Below, one piece after another: positions 26,214 through 34,672 of a DNA stretch of 64,000 nucleotides. The position numbers were made by a program, and so were the translations under genes. Below the pieces are notes generated by a model that saw nothing but the letters and a program-made list of their open reading frames with translations, made no database searches and was not told the origin of the DNA. The stretch is from Candidatus Chlorohelix allophototropha. Its GTDB lineage: Bacteria; Chloroflexota; Chloroflexia; Chloroheliales; Chloroheliaceae. Numbering within the stretch: the first letter of the stretch is position 1; every line of letters begins with the position of its first letter. The stretch is taken from contig NZ_CP128399.1 of NCBI RefSeq assembly GCF_030389965.1, positions 1,364,001 through 1,428,000 of the forward strand, given 5' to 3'.

Positions 26214-26456
26214 CTAATTCTTATGAGTGTGTTTGTGGTTGGTTATATCATCCACTTTCTCTTTAACCGCATCTCCCACGTCTTTAACCGCATCTTTAAC
26301 TTTTCCAACGGCATTTTGGGTTTTACCCTTATCAATGTTAGCTTCACCTTTGGCTTTAAGTTCATCATCACTCAGCACCTCGCCAAGCTTACGCTGAACA
26401 TTGCCACCAATTTCTTTTGCTTTTCCTCTGGCGCGATCGTTTTTGCCATCTTTCAT
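26214..26456 (-). CDS. CsbD-family stress protein
   Basis: The 80-residue protein starts at ATG 26456, with GGAGG eight bases upstream; an ATG at 26471 overlaps that ribosome site and is unlikely. The first half holds the CsbD pattern (GKAKEIGGNVQRKLGEVL, then DELKAKGEANIDKGK). The second half repeats a VKDAVK/VGDAVK amphipathic theme and ends in a His/Lys tail. CsbD proteins are abundant hydrophilic general-stress proteins of unknown mechanism. A terminator follows. Confidence 0.88.
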   Translation of the reverse strand: MKDGKNDRARGKAKEIGGNVQRKLGEVLSDDELKAKGEANIDKGKTQNAVGKVKDAVKDVGDAVKEKVDDITNHKHTHKN

Positions 26457-26972
26457 AATTAAATCCTCCATTATGATATTTTAGAAATCTTAGGTCACTA
26501 TCAAAAACACAATGAATTTCTCTATTGCAATTCTTGTGCCATCGGTTTACCTAAAATCTAAGCTTGTAAAACTACTCTACCATTTTTACTGGAGTCAGCC
26601 TGATTAAAGTCTGTTGTACTTATCGGCTGCTCTACTTAGGAACAAATAAATCATAAAGTAACCTGACAATATCCTTTGAGGGTAATGGTTAGATTTATTG
26701 TTTAACAACTTTTTCTCGGCGAATGTGGAACGTTGGCAGGATTTTCTATTGTTATTTAGTCATTTTTCAAAGTTAGGCGTGTCTTGACAGGCTTAATAAT
26801 TATTTCTTGGAAAAAGAAATAAAATCAAGTCGAGGCTAAAACGTATCATATCTAACCCCATGATAAACTGAAAAGATAAAGTCGTCTGTTTGTTACCACA
26901 CTTATGGTAAAACTGGAGTAATCGTAATCTAACTGGTTTGAACTCTACTAAAGATTTTAAGTGCGGAGGCAC
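26457..26972. promoter_or_regulatory. Intergenic region upstream of csbD, no gene seen
   Basis: This AT-rich region of about 500 bases lies between the csbD start (minus) and the terminator of the next minus-strand gene. It should contain the csbD promoter. I see no conserved RNA, repeat or coding frame. Confidence 0.35.
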
Positions 26973-27008
26973 AAAAAAAGAGAAGCTAGATATCTATCCG
27001 GCTTCTCT
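26973..27008 (-). terminator. Terminator of the AhpD-like gene (copy 2 of a repeated terminator)
   Basis: On the minus strand AGAGAAGCCGG pairs with the complementary AGCTTCTCT and runs into seven T residues. Stem, T tract and several flanking bases (a GCGGAGGC-like block) match the copy at 26104-26139. The loops differ. Confidence 0.85.
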
Positions 27009-27032
27009 TATAAGCAAGTCTGGCAGACCTAG

Positions 27033-27581
27033 TTACTTCTTAAAACCGGGTTCTAATTCAATTTCCAACGCACTGGCAATGCGAGTAAACATATTGGCGG
27101 CAGCCACCGAAAAAACCAGTTCTACAAGCTCCTCATCATCGAAATAACTTCGCAAGCTATCAAAAGTAGCGGCAGAAAGTGCAGGAGTGCGGGTTAGTTC
27201 TTCCCCCATTTCAACAATTAGCCGTTCACGCGCATCAAAAGCCGGATCGCTGGAAATATTCCCTTCTCGTTGAAAAGCAGCGGCTTGCTCAGATGTCAAA
27301 CCCGCTTTCATAGCAGCAGCAGTATGGCGCACTAGGCAATATTCGCATCCGTTAATTCGGCTGGCAGCGAGATAGGCAATTTGCTTATCTTTAGGCGGCA
27401 CGCGGCTGGGCGCACCTATGAAAGCGGCAACATCAAAAGCCGAACTGAGCATGCCGTTGTTATAGCCAAGCGCCATAAACATATTTGGAACAGAGCCGCC
27501 ACGCGCTTTTTCAATCGCTTCATAAGTAGCGGTTAGTTCGCCACTAGTTTCACTTTTCTGGACCAGTTTTACCCGATTCAT
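27033..27581 (-). CDS. AhpD-like carboxymuconolactone decarboxylase family protein
   Basis: The start is ATG 27581, with GAGG eight bases upstream (182 residues). A longer TTG start at 27611 would overlap the pyruvate kinase stop and has no ribosome site. The active-site CxxC with following His (CEYCLVRHTAAAMKAG) is that of the AhpD/CMD peroxidase-like fold. AhpD proteins reduce peroxiredoxins or act as alkylhydroperoxidases. It lies directly downstream of pyk, 26 bases away, and may be co-transcribed. Confidence 0.88.
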   Translation of the reverse strand: MNRVKLVQKSETSGELTATYEAIEKARGGSVPNMFMALGYNNGMLSSAFDVAAFIGAPSRVPPKDKQIAYLAASRINGCEYCLVRHTAAAMKAGLTSEQAAAFQREGNISSDPAFDARERLIVEMGEELTRTPALSAATFDSLRSYFDDEELVELVFSVAAANMFTRIASALEIELEPGFKK

Positions 27582-27607
27582 TTTCTTATCCTCTTTCCGA
27601 AAAATAA

Positions 27608-29056
27608 TCAAATCCCTTGCCCGATTGTGACCACCCTCAGCATATTGGTTTGCCCCGGCACGCCCACGGGCAAGCCTCCGGTTACTACTATCTTGTCACC
27701 GGGCTTAACTAACGAACGTTCTAGCAACCTCTGCTGCAAACGATTTACCACTTCGGAAGTGATAGAATAATGCTCGGTTTTGATCGCTTCCGTACCCCAT
27801 ACCAACGCGAGTCGGCGATAGGTGCGCTCCTCGGCGGTAGCTACCAGCAACGGCACTGAGGGGCGGCAGCGTGAAATCATTCGGGCAGTCGAACCACTGG
27901 AAGAAGTTGCCAATATCAAGCTGACACCCAACTCCAAAGATATATCCACCACCGATTGACTGATAGCATCAGTAATATTGGTAGCATAGCCGTAATGGAT
28001 ACGGGTGTGATACGAACTAAACAACCATTCGCGTTCGATGGTTTCCGCAATGCGGCTCATTACCCGCACCGCTTCGATTGGGTAAAGCCCGCTGGCAGTT
28101 TCGCCGGAAAGCATTGTAGCATCTGAACCATCGATAATCGCATTAGCCACGTCCGAAGCTTCGGCACGAGTAGGGCGCGGATTACGAGTCATTGAGTCGA
28201 GCATCTGGGTGGCGGTAATTACAGTTTTGCCCGCATCGTTGCATTTGCGAATAATCCGCTTTTGTAGCACCGGTATCTGCTCGGTGGGTAATTCCACTCC
28301 TAAATCCCCACGTGCTACCATTATCCCATCTGCTGCTGCCAAAATCGCATCGAAGTTAGCAATTGCTTCATGCTTCTCGATTTTAGCAATAATTAGCGGC
28401 AAATGTAACGGGTCGTCCGTTCCAGCATATTTCTGAATCAGTTGGCGTAATTGGATAACATCTTCGGCTTGGCGTACAAAGCTCAACGCTACATAGTCCA
28501 CATCCTGTTCAATACCAAAACGCAGGTCTTCTTTATCCTTATCGGTTATCGTTGGTACGCCTAGTGTTACGCCCGGCACATTGATACCCTTATGGCTACC
28601 AAGCAATCCGCCCTCAATCACTACACAATGCACGGCATCAGCAGTAGTATGCAAAACCTGTAACTTAAAAAGCCCATCTTCAATCAGAAGCAAATCACCT
28701 GACTTCACATCAAGCGATAACCCGGCGTAATCCACCCCGATCATATCCGGCGAAGTTGCTACAAAATCAGGCTGAGTGGTAAGAACTACTTCTTTTCCCT
28801 GTTCTAGTTGGATTTTTTCTGCCACCTTGCCGGTGCGAATTCGCGGTCCCTGCAAATCCTGCAAAATAGCTACATTGCGCTCGTTTTCATTGGCTAAGCG
28901 ACGCACCAGTGCGATAGTTTCAGCCGCTTTGTTGTGTTCTGCATGTGAAAAGTTCAGCCGCACCACGTCCAACCCCTCTTCAATAAGGCGGTGCAACACC
29001 GGTTCGTCCCATGAGGCAGGTCCAATGGTTCCCACGATTTTTGTCCGTCGCGTCAT
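27608..29056 (-). CDS. pyk: Pyruvate kinase
   Basis: The 482-residue enzyme converts phosphoenolpyruvate and ADP to pyruvate and ATP at the end of glycolysis. Visible motifs include the N-terminal RTKIVGTIGPAS, the LNFSH active-site region, the signature IAKIEKHEAI, the catalytic MVARGDLGVELP and TQMLDSMT. The C-terminal allosteric domain is complete, without the extra PEP-utiliser domain of some Bacillus enzymes. AAGGAG lies five bases before the ATG. A TATAAT at 29106-29101 (minus strand) is a possible promoter. Confidence 0.97.
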   Translation of the reverse strand: MTRRTKIVGTIGPASWDEPVLHRLIEEGLDVVRLNFSHAEHNKAAETIALVRRLANENERNVAILQDLQGPRIRTGKVAEKIQLEQGKEVVLTTQPDFVATSPDMIGVDYAGLSLDVKSGDLLLIEDGLFKLQVLHTTADAVHCVVIEGGLLGSHKGINVPGVTLGVPTITDKDKEDLRFGIEQDVDYVALSFVRQAEDVIQLRQLIQKYAGTDDPLHLPLIIAKIEKHEAIANFDAILAAADGIMVARGDLGVELPTEQIPVLQKRIIRKCNDAGKTVITATQMLDSMTRNPRPTRAEASDVANAIIDGSDATMLSGETASGLYPIEAVRVMSRIAETIEREWLFSSYHTRIHYGYATNITDAISQSVVDISLELGVSLILATSSSGSTARMISRCRPSVPLLVATAEERTYRRLALVWGTEAIKTEHYSITSEVVNRLQQRLLERSLVKPGDKIVVTGGLPVGVPGQTNMLRVVTIGQGI

Positions 29057-29219
29057 ATTGCTCCTTAGCTTTATCTTTCTCTCGGTAAATATAATGGCAT
29101 ATTATACACTAAACCCTGCTAAGCAAAATGAGAAGGGGCTGAACTATCCCTATACATTATCAAAAGCAAAGACACTTCAAACACAATAAAGAACGAAGCT
29201 TTAAACATTGTTATCCTTC

Positions 29220-29249
29220 TTGACAGCTATACCGTCCAGACGGTACAGT
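29220..29249 (+). promoter_or_regulatory. Promoter overlapped by a TetR/QacR-type operator
   Basis: A consensus TTGACA (29220-29225) is followed 18 bases later by TACAGT (29244-29249). Between and over the -10 lies a perfect inverted repeat TACCGTC-CA-GACGGTA (29230-29245), which extends to 11-base arms with one mismatch. This is the usual arrangement for a self-repressed TetR-efflux operon. The tetR start is 100 bases downstream. Confidence 0.8.
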
Positions 29250-29349
29250 ATTTGTGTGGGTAGCATATGATATTCGCCGTATAGGCATATGAATTATGTT
29301 AAAGCAGATAAACAATAAATGGTTAGTCAAAGGATAAGTAGAATTTGAG

Positions 29350-29913
29350 ATGAATAATAATAACAAAAGTACCTTGATAATCGAAGGGGCTTTCCGATTG
29401 GTGGAACGCGAGGGGACGGAAAAGCTGACCCTTGAAGCGGTAGCACAAGAAGCCGGTATTAGCAAAGGCGGATTGCTATATCATTTCCCCTCCAAAGAAG
29501 CACTTGTAAGCGGGATGTTGCGTTATATGGGAGAGCAGTTCGAGCAGAAAATAGAATTAGCAGTGGCGAATGACCCAGAACCACAAGGACGCTGGCTGCG
29601 GGGCTATATTCGCGCCAGCCTTGAGCCGGATGAAACACCACAAGCAGTATATATGGCAATTACCGCAGCGGTTGCCACTAACCGCACACTACTGGAGCCG
29701 TTGCAAAAAGCTAATACCGAATGGCAAAAACGCATTGAGGAAAGCAGCGGCGACCGTGCTACTGCAACCCTCCTGAGAATGGCGGCAGACGGGTTCTGGT
29801 ACACCGAAGCGTTGGGGTTTGGGGCAATGTCTCCTGAACTAAAACAAGAGATTATGGAATTAATGTTGAAATTATCGAAGCAGAATAGCAGCACAGAAAA
29901 CGGGGAGAATTAG
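29350..29913 (+). CDS. TetR/AcrR-family repressor of the SMR efflux gene
   Basis: The 187-residue protein has a TetR helix-turn-helix (TLEAVAQEAGISKGGLLYHFPSKEAL, about residues 25-50) and a C-terminal region of the TetR_C type with a conserved Trp-Tyr pair near FWYTEALG. The SMR transporter gene follows after one base, so this is a classic repressor/efflux operon. A palindromic operator overlaps the promoter upstream. Cationic compounds exported by the SMR pump are the expected inducers. Confidence 0.92.
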   Translation: MNNNNKSTLIIEGAFRLVEREGTEKLTLEAVAQEAGISKGGLLYHFPSKEALVSGMLRYMGEQFEQKIELAVANDPEPQGRWLRGYIRASLEPDETPQAVYMAITAAVATNRTLLEPLQKANTEWQKRIEESSGDRATATLLRMAADGFWYTEALGFGAMSPELKQEIMELMLKLSKQNSSTENGEN

Positions 29914-29914
29914 T

Positions 29915-30241
29915 ATGGGGCTGGTATTGCTGGGCAGCGCAATTGTATTGGAAGTGTGCGGTACAACCTGCCTAAAATTGAGCGAAGGCTTTAGCAAACC
30001 GCTGTTTGGGGCACTAATGTTCGTTTTCTACGGCGGTTCTTTCACCGTAATGTCCTTTGCTCTGAAAGAAATAGATGTAAGCGTGGCTTATGCTATCTGG
30101 AGTGCGATGGGTACGGCGATGATTGCCACTATCGGTATCCTTTGGTTCAACGAACCGCTAAACGCCCTCAAGCTAATTTCGCTGGTGTTGATTATTGCAG
30201 GGGTAGTGGGCTTGAATCTGAGCGGGACAAGCCACAGTTAG
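29915..30241 (+). CDS. Small multidrug resistance (SMR) family transporter
   Basis: The 108-residue protein has four membrane helices and the SMR hallmark glutamate (Glu13 in IVLEVCGTTCLKLSEGF). The second helix and the AYAIWSAMGTAMIATIG segment of helix 3 are characteristic. SMR proteins are proton-coupled antiporters for quaternary cations (EmrE) or guanidinium (Gdx); the subtype cannot be fixed here, because no guanidine riboswitch is seen. Its repressor lies directly upstream. Confidence 0.92.
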   Translation: MGLVLLGSAIVLEVCGTTCLKLSEGFSKPLFGALMFVFYGGSFTVMSFALKEIDVSVAYAIWSAMGTAMIATIGILWFNEPLNALKLISLVLIIAGVVGLNLSGTSHS

Positions 30242-30254
30242 CATAACAAAAGGT

Positions 30255-30292
30255 AAAAGGCGCGGTTGAAATTAGCACCATCCGCGCCTTTT
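30255..30292. terminator. Bidirectional terminator
   Basis: A perfect 11-bp stem AAAAGGCGCGG / CCGCGCCTTTT with a 16-base loop lies between the convergent SMR and M24-fold genes. It has T residues on both strands. Confidence 0.9.
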
Positions 30293-30299
30293 GAGTCGG

Positions 30300-31442
30300 C
30301 TAAAGGACGAGAATATCAGGGCGGCGTATGTCGCCCAACCCTTCGATTTCAACGTTGGTGCTAGGCCATTTCGAGTTGGGAGACTGGGTTAAAATCTCCA
30401 TGCCCTTTTCATTGCTCACCAAAATAGTATCTTCGCTTTTAGTGCCTGTTATGGAGGGATTCCAAGCAAACGCCTGCCAATCTAGCGCGGTTTCAGAGCT
30501 ATCAGGTGTACCAACATAATCGCGGGCTTCGTAGCCTGCCGCACCGCCCTGATGATGCAATTGCCATTCGTCCGGGAAACCTTCGCGGGCATATTGCGCC
30601 AAACCCTGCTTGAAAACCTCACTAATAGCTGCGCCCGGTTTTGTAGCTAGATTAAAGACCGCATCAATACGCTGAACTGCTGCATGGCGCTTTGCCAGTT
30701 CCGGCGCAAGCGCACCAAAATGTACCAACCGGGTGCAACTGGCGATAAGACCACCGCTGCGGGCGCATACCACCAGCATGGCGTATTTCTCCAGCTTCTT
30801 CGAAGTTGGTACAGGATGGCGATATTGCCAAATACGTTCGTCCGTAGCTACCAACGTAACCGGAGCCAACAGAGAACGGCTAAAACACTCTTGTGCCAGC
30901 CTTCCCGCAATCTCCCATTCGCTCATACCGGGCTTAACCTCTGCCGTAGCGATTTCTAAAGCTTCGCATGCCAATCTACCAAGTTCCCGGAAACGCTGCG
31001 CCTCATGCGAGGTCAAACTCCAACGTTCGCGCGCTAATAATGGGGCAAGATTTTCTGCTCCTTCGAGCGGGAAATCCGCGCCAACTTTTGCACCTTCTCC
31101 ACTTAACAACGCTTCCAAAACTACTTGTTTGGCGGAGTTCCCTTCCCACCAACGATGCGGTACAACCTCAAAGCCCAGTTCTTTCAAACCTTCTTCATTT
31201 TCAAAGCGAAGAACTTCAATATTCTGAGTAAGGGCGTAAGCCTTACCAGAAGCAGTATAAACCAACGAGGCTGCGCCAAGATCCGTAGCGGTATTCACCC
31301 AATTCACCCCGCCTCCTGTAGCCCACGCAAAGTTGTTTTGTCGCCCTAAAACCAGCGCCCCCAACCCGTTTCGCGCCATAAAAGCGCGGATACGAGTATG
31401 TTTTTCCTGTGCCTCCAACTTTTGTGCTTCACCAATTGCCAT
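30300..31442 (-). CDS. M24-fold (Xaa-Pro peptidase/creatinase-like) protein lacking most metal ligands
   Basis: The start at ATG 31442 has GGAG about ten bases upstream (380 residues); the longer frame to 31493 lacks one. The protein has the creatinase N-terminal domain and the pita-bread catalytic fold. Two-metal M24 peptidases need Asp, Asp, His, Glu, Glu. Here the first Asp position reads VVCARSGG, the second reads ASCTRL, the expected E-P-G region reads AWNPSITG, and only the final Glu of KSEDT and a histidine in LHHQGG remain. It is therefore probably not a metallopeptidase. A metal-free creatinase-like hydrolase or a non-catalytic protein is possible. I judge the family by the overall order of motifs. 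Confidence 0.78.
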   Translation of the reverse strand: MAIGEAQKLEAQEKHTRIRAFMARNGLGALVLGRQNNFAWATGGGVNWVNTATDLGAASLVYTASGKAYALTQNIEVLRFENEEGLKELGFEVVPHRWWEGNSAKQVVLEALLSGEGAKVGADFPLEGAENLAPLLARERWSLTSHEAQRFRELGRLACEALEIATAEVKPGMSEWEIAGRLAQECFSRSLLAPVTLVATDERIWQYRHPVPTSKKLEKYAMLVVCARSGGLIASCTRLVHFGALAPELAKRHAAVQRIDAVFNLATKPGAAISEVFKQGLAQYAREGFPDEWQLHHQGGAAGYEARDYVGTPDSSETALDWQAFAWNPSITGTKSEDTILVSNEKGMEILTQSPNSKWPSTNVEIEGLGDIRRPDILVL

Positions 31443-31493
31443 CTTTCTAATCTCCTCTCTGTGAGGGTATAAAATATTAATATCTTTTCTCAA

Positions 31494-31522
31494 TTGTTTG
31501 ATTTTTTTAGCCGTGCTATAAT
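31494..31522 (+). promoter_or_regulatory. Sigma-70 type promoter
   Basis: TTGTTT (31494-31499), 17 bases and TATAAT (31517-31522) lie about 100 bases upstream of the 2'-5' RNA ligase-like gene. Confidence 0.65.
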
Positions 31523-31621
31523 TCGCAGCAAATATCCGTCGTAGAATTGGTTTACATTATTATACTGCTCAGGCAAACATTAATATGAGCAGCCAGAACG
31601 TTATCTGACAGGTGATCAGAT

Positions 31622-32269
31622 TTGTTAACCAGCAGTTTTACCGGGACACTAAGCTCTATTCGAGCTAATAATGAGCAAGAACCTCAATTTGCTATTATTC
31701 TTTATGCCCCTACAGAGGTTTCTACCGCACTGGATTATGTCAGATTTAGATATGATCCGGGCTTCAAGATGAAAATACCCCCTCATATTACCTTAAAACG
31801 ACCAGCTTCAATCGGTAAGCAACCTAATTTATCCGCCCATTTTCACACTGTATGCCGCGCTATAGAAGAAATAACCCCTACTATTAATCCATTTGCGGTT
31901 GCGCTATCGGGCTATGATGTTTTCAGGAAACCGGATTGTAATGTGGTTTTTCTGAAAATTGCGGATGCCTCGCCTCTGTGGCATTTGCACCAGAAATTGA
32001 TTGAAGTGCTTTCACGCTTCTATCCCGATGGAGCAGCAGATTCTCTCGAAGGTGCAAAATACCACCCGCACCTAACAATTGGCAACAAATTAAGCGATAT
32101 AGAACTGGCTGTGCTTCAACATGAGTTGGATACCGGTAGCTACAAACTTGATTTCCGTTTTATTGCGGAGGAGATGGGCTTACTGGCGCAGTTACCTATA
32201 GCGGATGATCGCTTTGATTGGCGCACCATTTCTCATTTCAAATTTGGGTCAATTCCCGCTGCAAAATAA
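31622..32269 (+). CDS. 2'-5' RNA ligase / cyclic phosphodiesterase family protein (LigT-like)
   Basis: The 215-residue protein has the two HxTx motifs of the 2H phosphoesterase superfamily: HITL near residue 57 and HLTI near residue 153, each in a typical strand setting (PPHITLKRP, YHPHLTIGN). 2H enzymes open 2',3'-cyclic phosphates or hydrolyse 2'-5' bonds in RNA or nucleotides. The frame starts with TTG at 31622 behind an AGGTGA site. It is monocistronic, with its own promoter. Confidence 0.87.
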   Translation: MLTSSFTGTLSSIRANNEQEPQFAIILYAPTEVSTALDYVRFRYDPGFKMKIPPHITLKRPASIGKQPNLSAHFHTVCRAIEEITPTINPFAVALSGYDVFRKPDCNVVFLKIADASPLWHLHQKLIEVLSRFYPDGAADSLEGAKYHPHLTIGNKLSDIELAVLQHELDTGSYKLDFRFIAEEMGLLAQLPIADDRFDWRTISHFKFGSIPAAK

Positions 32270-32270
32270 A

Positions 32271-32291
32271 AGGCGGCTGATTGCGCCGCCT
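32271..32291 (-). terminator. Terminator of the ferredoxin gene
   Basis: A perfect 7-bp stem (AGGCGGC / GCCGCCT) with a 7-base loop is followed on the minus strand by a T-rich run (TTTATTTT), 27 bases after the ferredoxin stop codon. Confidence 0.8.
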
Positions 32292-32318
32292 CTACAGTTC
32301 GTATTGTAATACTACAGC

Positions 32319-32618
32319 TTATTCCTTGCTGCGTTTTTCCGGATACAGCTTAGCAAGCTTGGCACGTGCCGCTGCCTTATCGCTGAAGTAAAGCTTATTA
32401 ATGCCGATGAACGCATTCCACTTATCCGGCACTTCTTCTTCCGCAAAAATCGCAGAAACAGGGCACTCTGGTTCGCACGCGCCACAGTCAATGCATTCAT
32501 CCGGGTTAATAAAAAGCGAGCGGTCTTCCTCATCATTATAGATGCAATCAACCGGACAAACGTTGACGCAGGATTTATCCATTACATCCACGCAAGGCTC
32601 GGTTATAATGTAAGCCAT
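32319..32618 (-). CDS. 7Fe ferredoxin (3Fe-4S plus 4Fe-4S, FdxA type)
   Basis: The 99-residue protein has Cys9, Cys17 and Cys25, with Cys21 between (C-x7-C-x3-C-x3-C), followed by the second cluster motif CIDCGACEPECP. This spacing is that of Azotobacter-type FdxA ferredoxins, where the first cluster loses one iron. The C-terminal helix (ARAKLAKLYPEK) is also typical. It is a soluble low-potential electron carrier. GAGGAG lies eight bases before the ATG. Confidence 0.95.
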   Translation of the reverse strand: MAYIITEPCVDVMDKSCVNVCPVDCIYNDEEDRSLFINPDECIDCGACEPECPVSAIFAEEEVPDKWNAFIGINKLYFSDKAAARAKLAKLYPEKRSKE

Positions 32619-32857
32619 CTCTTGTCTCCTCTTTTCTAGTTTCTATTACGCCCAATCGGGCAAATCATTTGTGGATACCAACCTAAGAGCCTAGTTAGCG
32701 ATTGGTGGCAGTAGCAGAGGTTCACTTCAGCATATGGCACTTTAAGATCAACTCTTTGTGAATGCAAAAGTGTATATAACCGGAAATTTGTGAAATCATA
32801 CCACTTTCTAGTATGGTTGACAAGTGCGTTTTTGCACAAGCTTCACACAAAAAAAGA

Positions 32858-32938
32858 TGGGCCAGGTGGGAGTCGAACCCACACGAGTTTCCTCAAGCGA
32901 TTTTAAGTCGCTCGCGTCTGCCATTCCGCCACTAGCCC
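32858..32938 (-). tRNA. tRNA-Leu (anticodon TAA)
   Basis: The minus strand folds as a class II tRNA. A 7-bp acceptor stem (GGGCTAG / CTGGCCC) has discriminator A. The D-arm has the leucine-type GCGGAATGGCAGACGCG. The anticodon loop is CTTAAAA with anticodon TAA on a GCGA/TCGC stem. A variable arm has a TGAG-type stem, and a T-arm GTGGG-TTCGACT-CCCAC is present. CCA is not encoded; a run of T residues follows directly and probably ends transcription. Confidence 0.95.
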
Positions 32939-33103
32939 ACGCAGCTTTTGATGTTCTAAAGTATAGCAGAAAGCTAGCGACATGTCATGTCGTGCTTATA
33001 CAAAAACGCAGATTCAAAGCAGAAATATTAAAATGTGTACCATCTCTTTAAGGCTAAGAGAACGGTACACTAATGTTTCAGGAGAGCAGCATCCTTACCC
33101 CTA

Positions 33104-33733
33104 TTAAGCAGTTACCAAACCTTCTCTAAGGGCGAATCGCACTATCCCTGTAATATCAGTAACGCCGATTATTTTCATTATCTTGGAGCGGTACAAATCT
33201 GCTGTTTTAGGACTCAGGTGTAATTTTTCGGCAATCTGCTTACTGGTTTTACCTTCTGCAATCAGCTTCAAGGTTTCGCGCTGTTCGGGTGTCATCAGGG
33301 CAAGCAAGCTAGGGCAAGATTTCACCGCTTTTAAATAATCCTTGATGAGACCACTCGATACGCGAGGGCTGATGAAGGTTTGTCCGGCAGCTAGAGCATC
33401 CAACGCAATTTGCAGTTCTTCCTTGCTAAAACCCGCCAAGAGAATTCCGGCAGCGCCTTTTTGCAGCAGCGACCAGAGAGATGATTGGTCATCCTGCTCT
33501 GAGATAACCAGAATGCGATGATTAGGACTTTGGTTCAACTCACCGATCATATTGAAATTGTGAGTAGAGGGCTTAGCCAACCCACAAATAATGGTAACAG
33601 GTTCGCTTTCAACGGGGAGTTCCTTTGTAGTGCTAACCTCTTTGAAAAGCGAATAATTACGAAGTTGGTTTAGGATTCCAACAACGCGCATTTTATTTTC
33701 ACGGCTTAAATCAAACAAAATTATTTTGCTCAC
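33104..33733 (-). CDS. LuxR/NarL-type regulator with a degenerate receiver domain
   Basis: The 209-residue protein has a normal C-terminal LuxR helix-turn-helix (about 145-205, with LKLIAEGKTSKQIAEKLHLS). The N-terminal half has the receiver fold length but not its chemistry. The acidic pair is replaced in IILFDLSRE, the phospho-acceptor strand reads TIICGLAKPS with no aspartate, and the usual lysine near residue 105 is missing (ILLAGFS). It cannot be a conventional phosphorylation-driven regulator. It is divergent from a stand-alone receiver-like protein about 540 bases away. Confidence 0.87.
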   Translation of the reverse strand: MSKIILFDLSRENKMRVVGILNQLRNYSLFKEVSTTKELPVESEPVTIICGLAKPSTHNFNMIGELNQSPNHRILVISEQDDQSSLWSLLQKGAAGILLAGFSKEELQIALDALAAGQTFISPRVSSGLIKDYLKAVKSCPSLLALMTPEQRETLKLIAEGKTSKQIAEKLHLSPKTADLYRSKIMKIIGVTDITGIVRFALREGLVTA

Positions 33734-34276
33734 AAGCTTACTCTATTTATTTCAATGTAATTGTTTTATTCACAATGATTGAATTATAGTAAACTACGCG
33801 CCGATTTACAAGATGTATTTCATTACTCATCGTTAATGATACAAGGTCATTATACTTACATTTTATTAACAGCAATAATCTTCCATAAGCACTTATTAAA
33901 TCTAGTTTCCTAGAATTGATTTATTATATTATTTATCTATATATAATATAATTATAATCTATATGATAGCTTCGGCTAGTTCTATTCACCTCTTTTATCG
34001 ATTATTAGATAGTTCGCCGAGATTTGAGAATAAGAGGAAACTTACTTTTAGAATTATCTGTAATGATTCCTTAAAAATAGATTAGGAAAACACCTGATGC
34101 ATTCCCAAAATAGGTTTGGTATCTTAGTAGTATAGAATTTCTGATGTTGGGAAAACCTTATTTCCCACCTAGCACTTTGTTCTTGTAGAAGATCGTGGAA
34201 ACTCATGCTTTAGCCTCCCAGTGATCAGTTGAGGTCTATTTGTTCTAAGCAGCATTTTGGGATAGGGGTGCTAAGT
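33734..34276. promoter_or_regulatory. Very AT-rich divergent region between two receiver-type genes
   Basis: This region of about 540 bases between divergent genes includes a stretch near 33915-33970 made almost only of A and T. Such DNA is bendable and typical of regulated promoters. An AGGGG ribosome-like site occurs just before 34277. No gene or RNA is recognised. Confidence 0.4.
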
Positions 34277-34672
34277 ATGAGATACTTAAATATATTACTG
34301 GCAAGTGCTTCACCTGAATTCCTGATATCGTCCAAACATTTTATCTCGTCCTTACCGGCAGTTGATTATGTAACCAGTGTAGTGGCAGCCAGTTCGATAT
34401 TTGAAAAGCTGGCTGTAAAAGACTTTGACCTTATCGTATTAGACGCTAGGTTACCGGATATGACCGGTATCGATGTAGCAAGATTAGTAAAACTACAAGC
34501 GATGCCACCAAAAATAGCGTTAGTTGCTTCTAATGATTACGAGTTTTATCTAGATACAAATACATCCACTAATATAGACGGTTTTATTGACCGGACTGAG
34601 TTCGTAACACAGTTTCAATCTTTACTCGAATCTCTCTTCCTTCTGGAGAAAATGGAAGGGGATGACAATTAA
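34277..34672 (+). CDS. Stand-alone receiver-like protein
   Basis: The start at ATG 34277 is chosen over 34229 because AGGGG lies nine bases upstream (131 residues). The protein is a single receiver-like domain with no output domain. It keeps a phospho-acceptor-like Asp in LIVLDARLPDMTGID. The N-terminal acidic pair is replaced by ILLASASPE, and the usual lysine position reads GFIDRTEF. Weak or absent phosphorylation is expected. It may act as a binding partner for the divergent degenerate-receiver LuxR protein. Confidence 0.78.
   Translation: MRYLNILLASASPEFLISSKHFISSLPAVDYVTSVVAASSIFEKLAVKDFDLIVLDARLPDMTGIDVARLVKLQAMPPKIALVASNDYEFYLDTNTSTNIDGFIDRTEFVTQFQSLLESLFLLEKMEGDDN

Noticed and set aside
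32824-33051. Open frame over the tRNA region
   Set aside because: It is the antisense reading of tRNA-Leu, a well-known artefact, and has no ribosome site.
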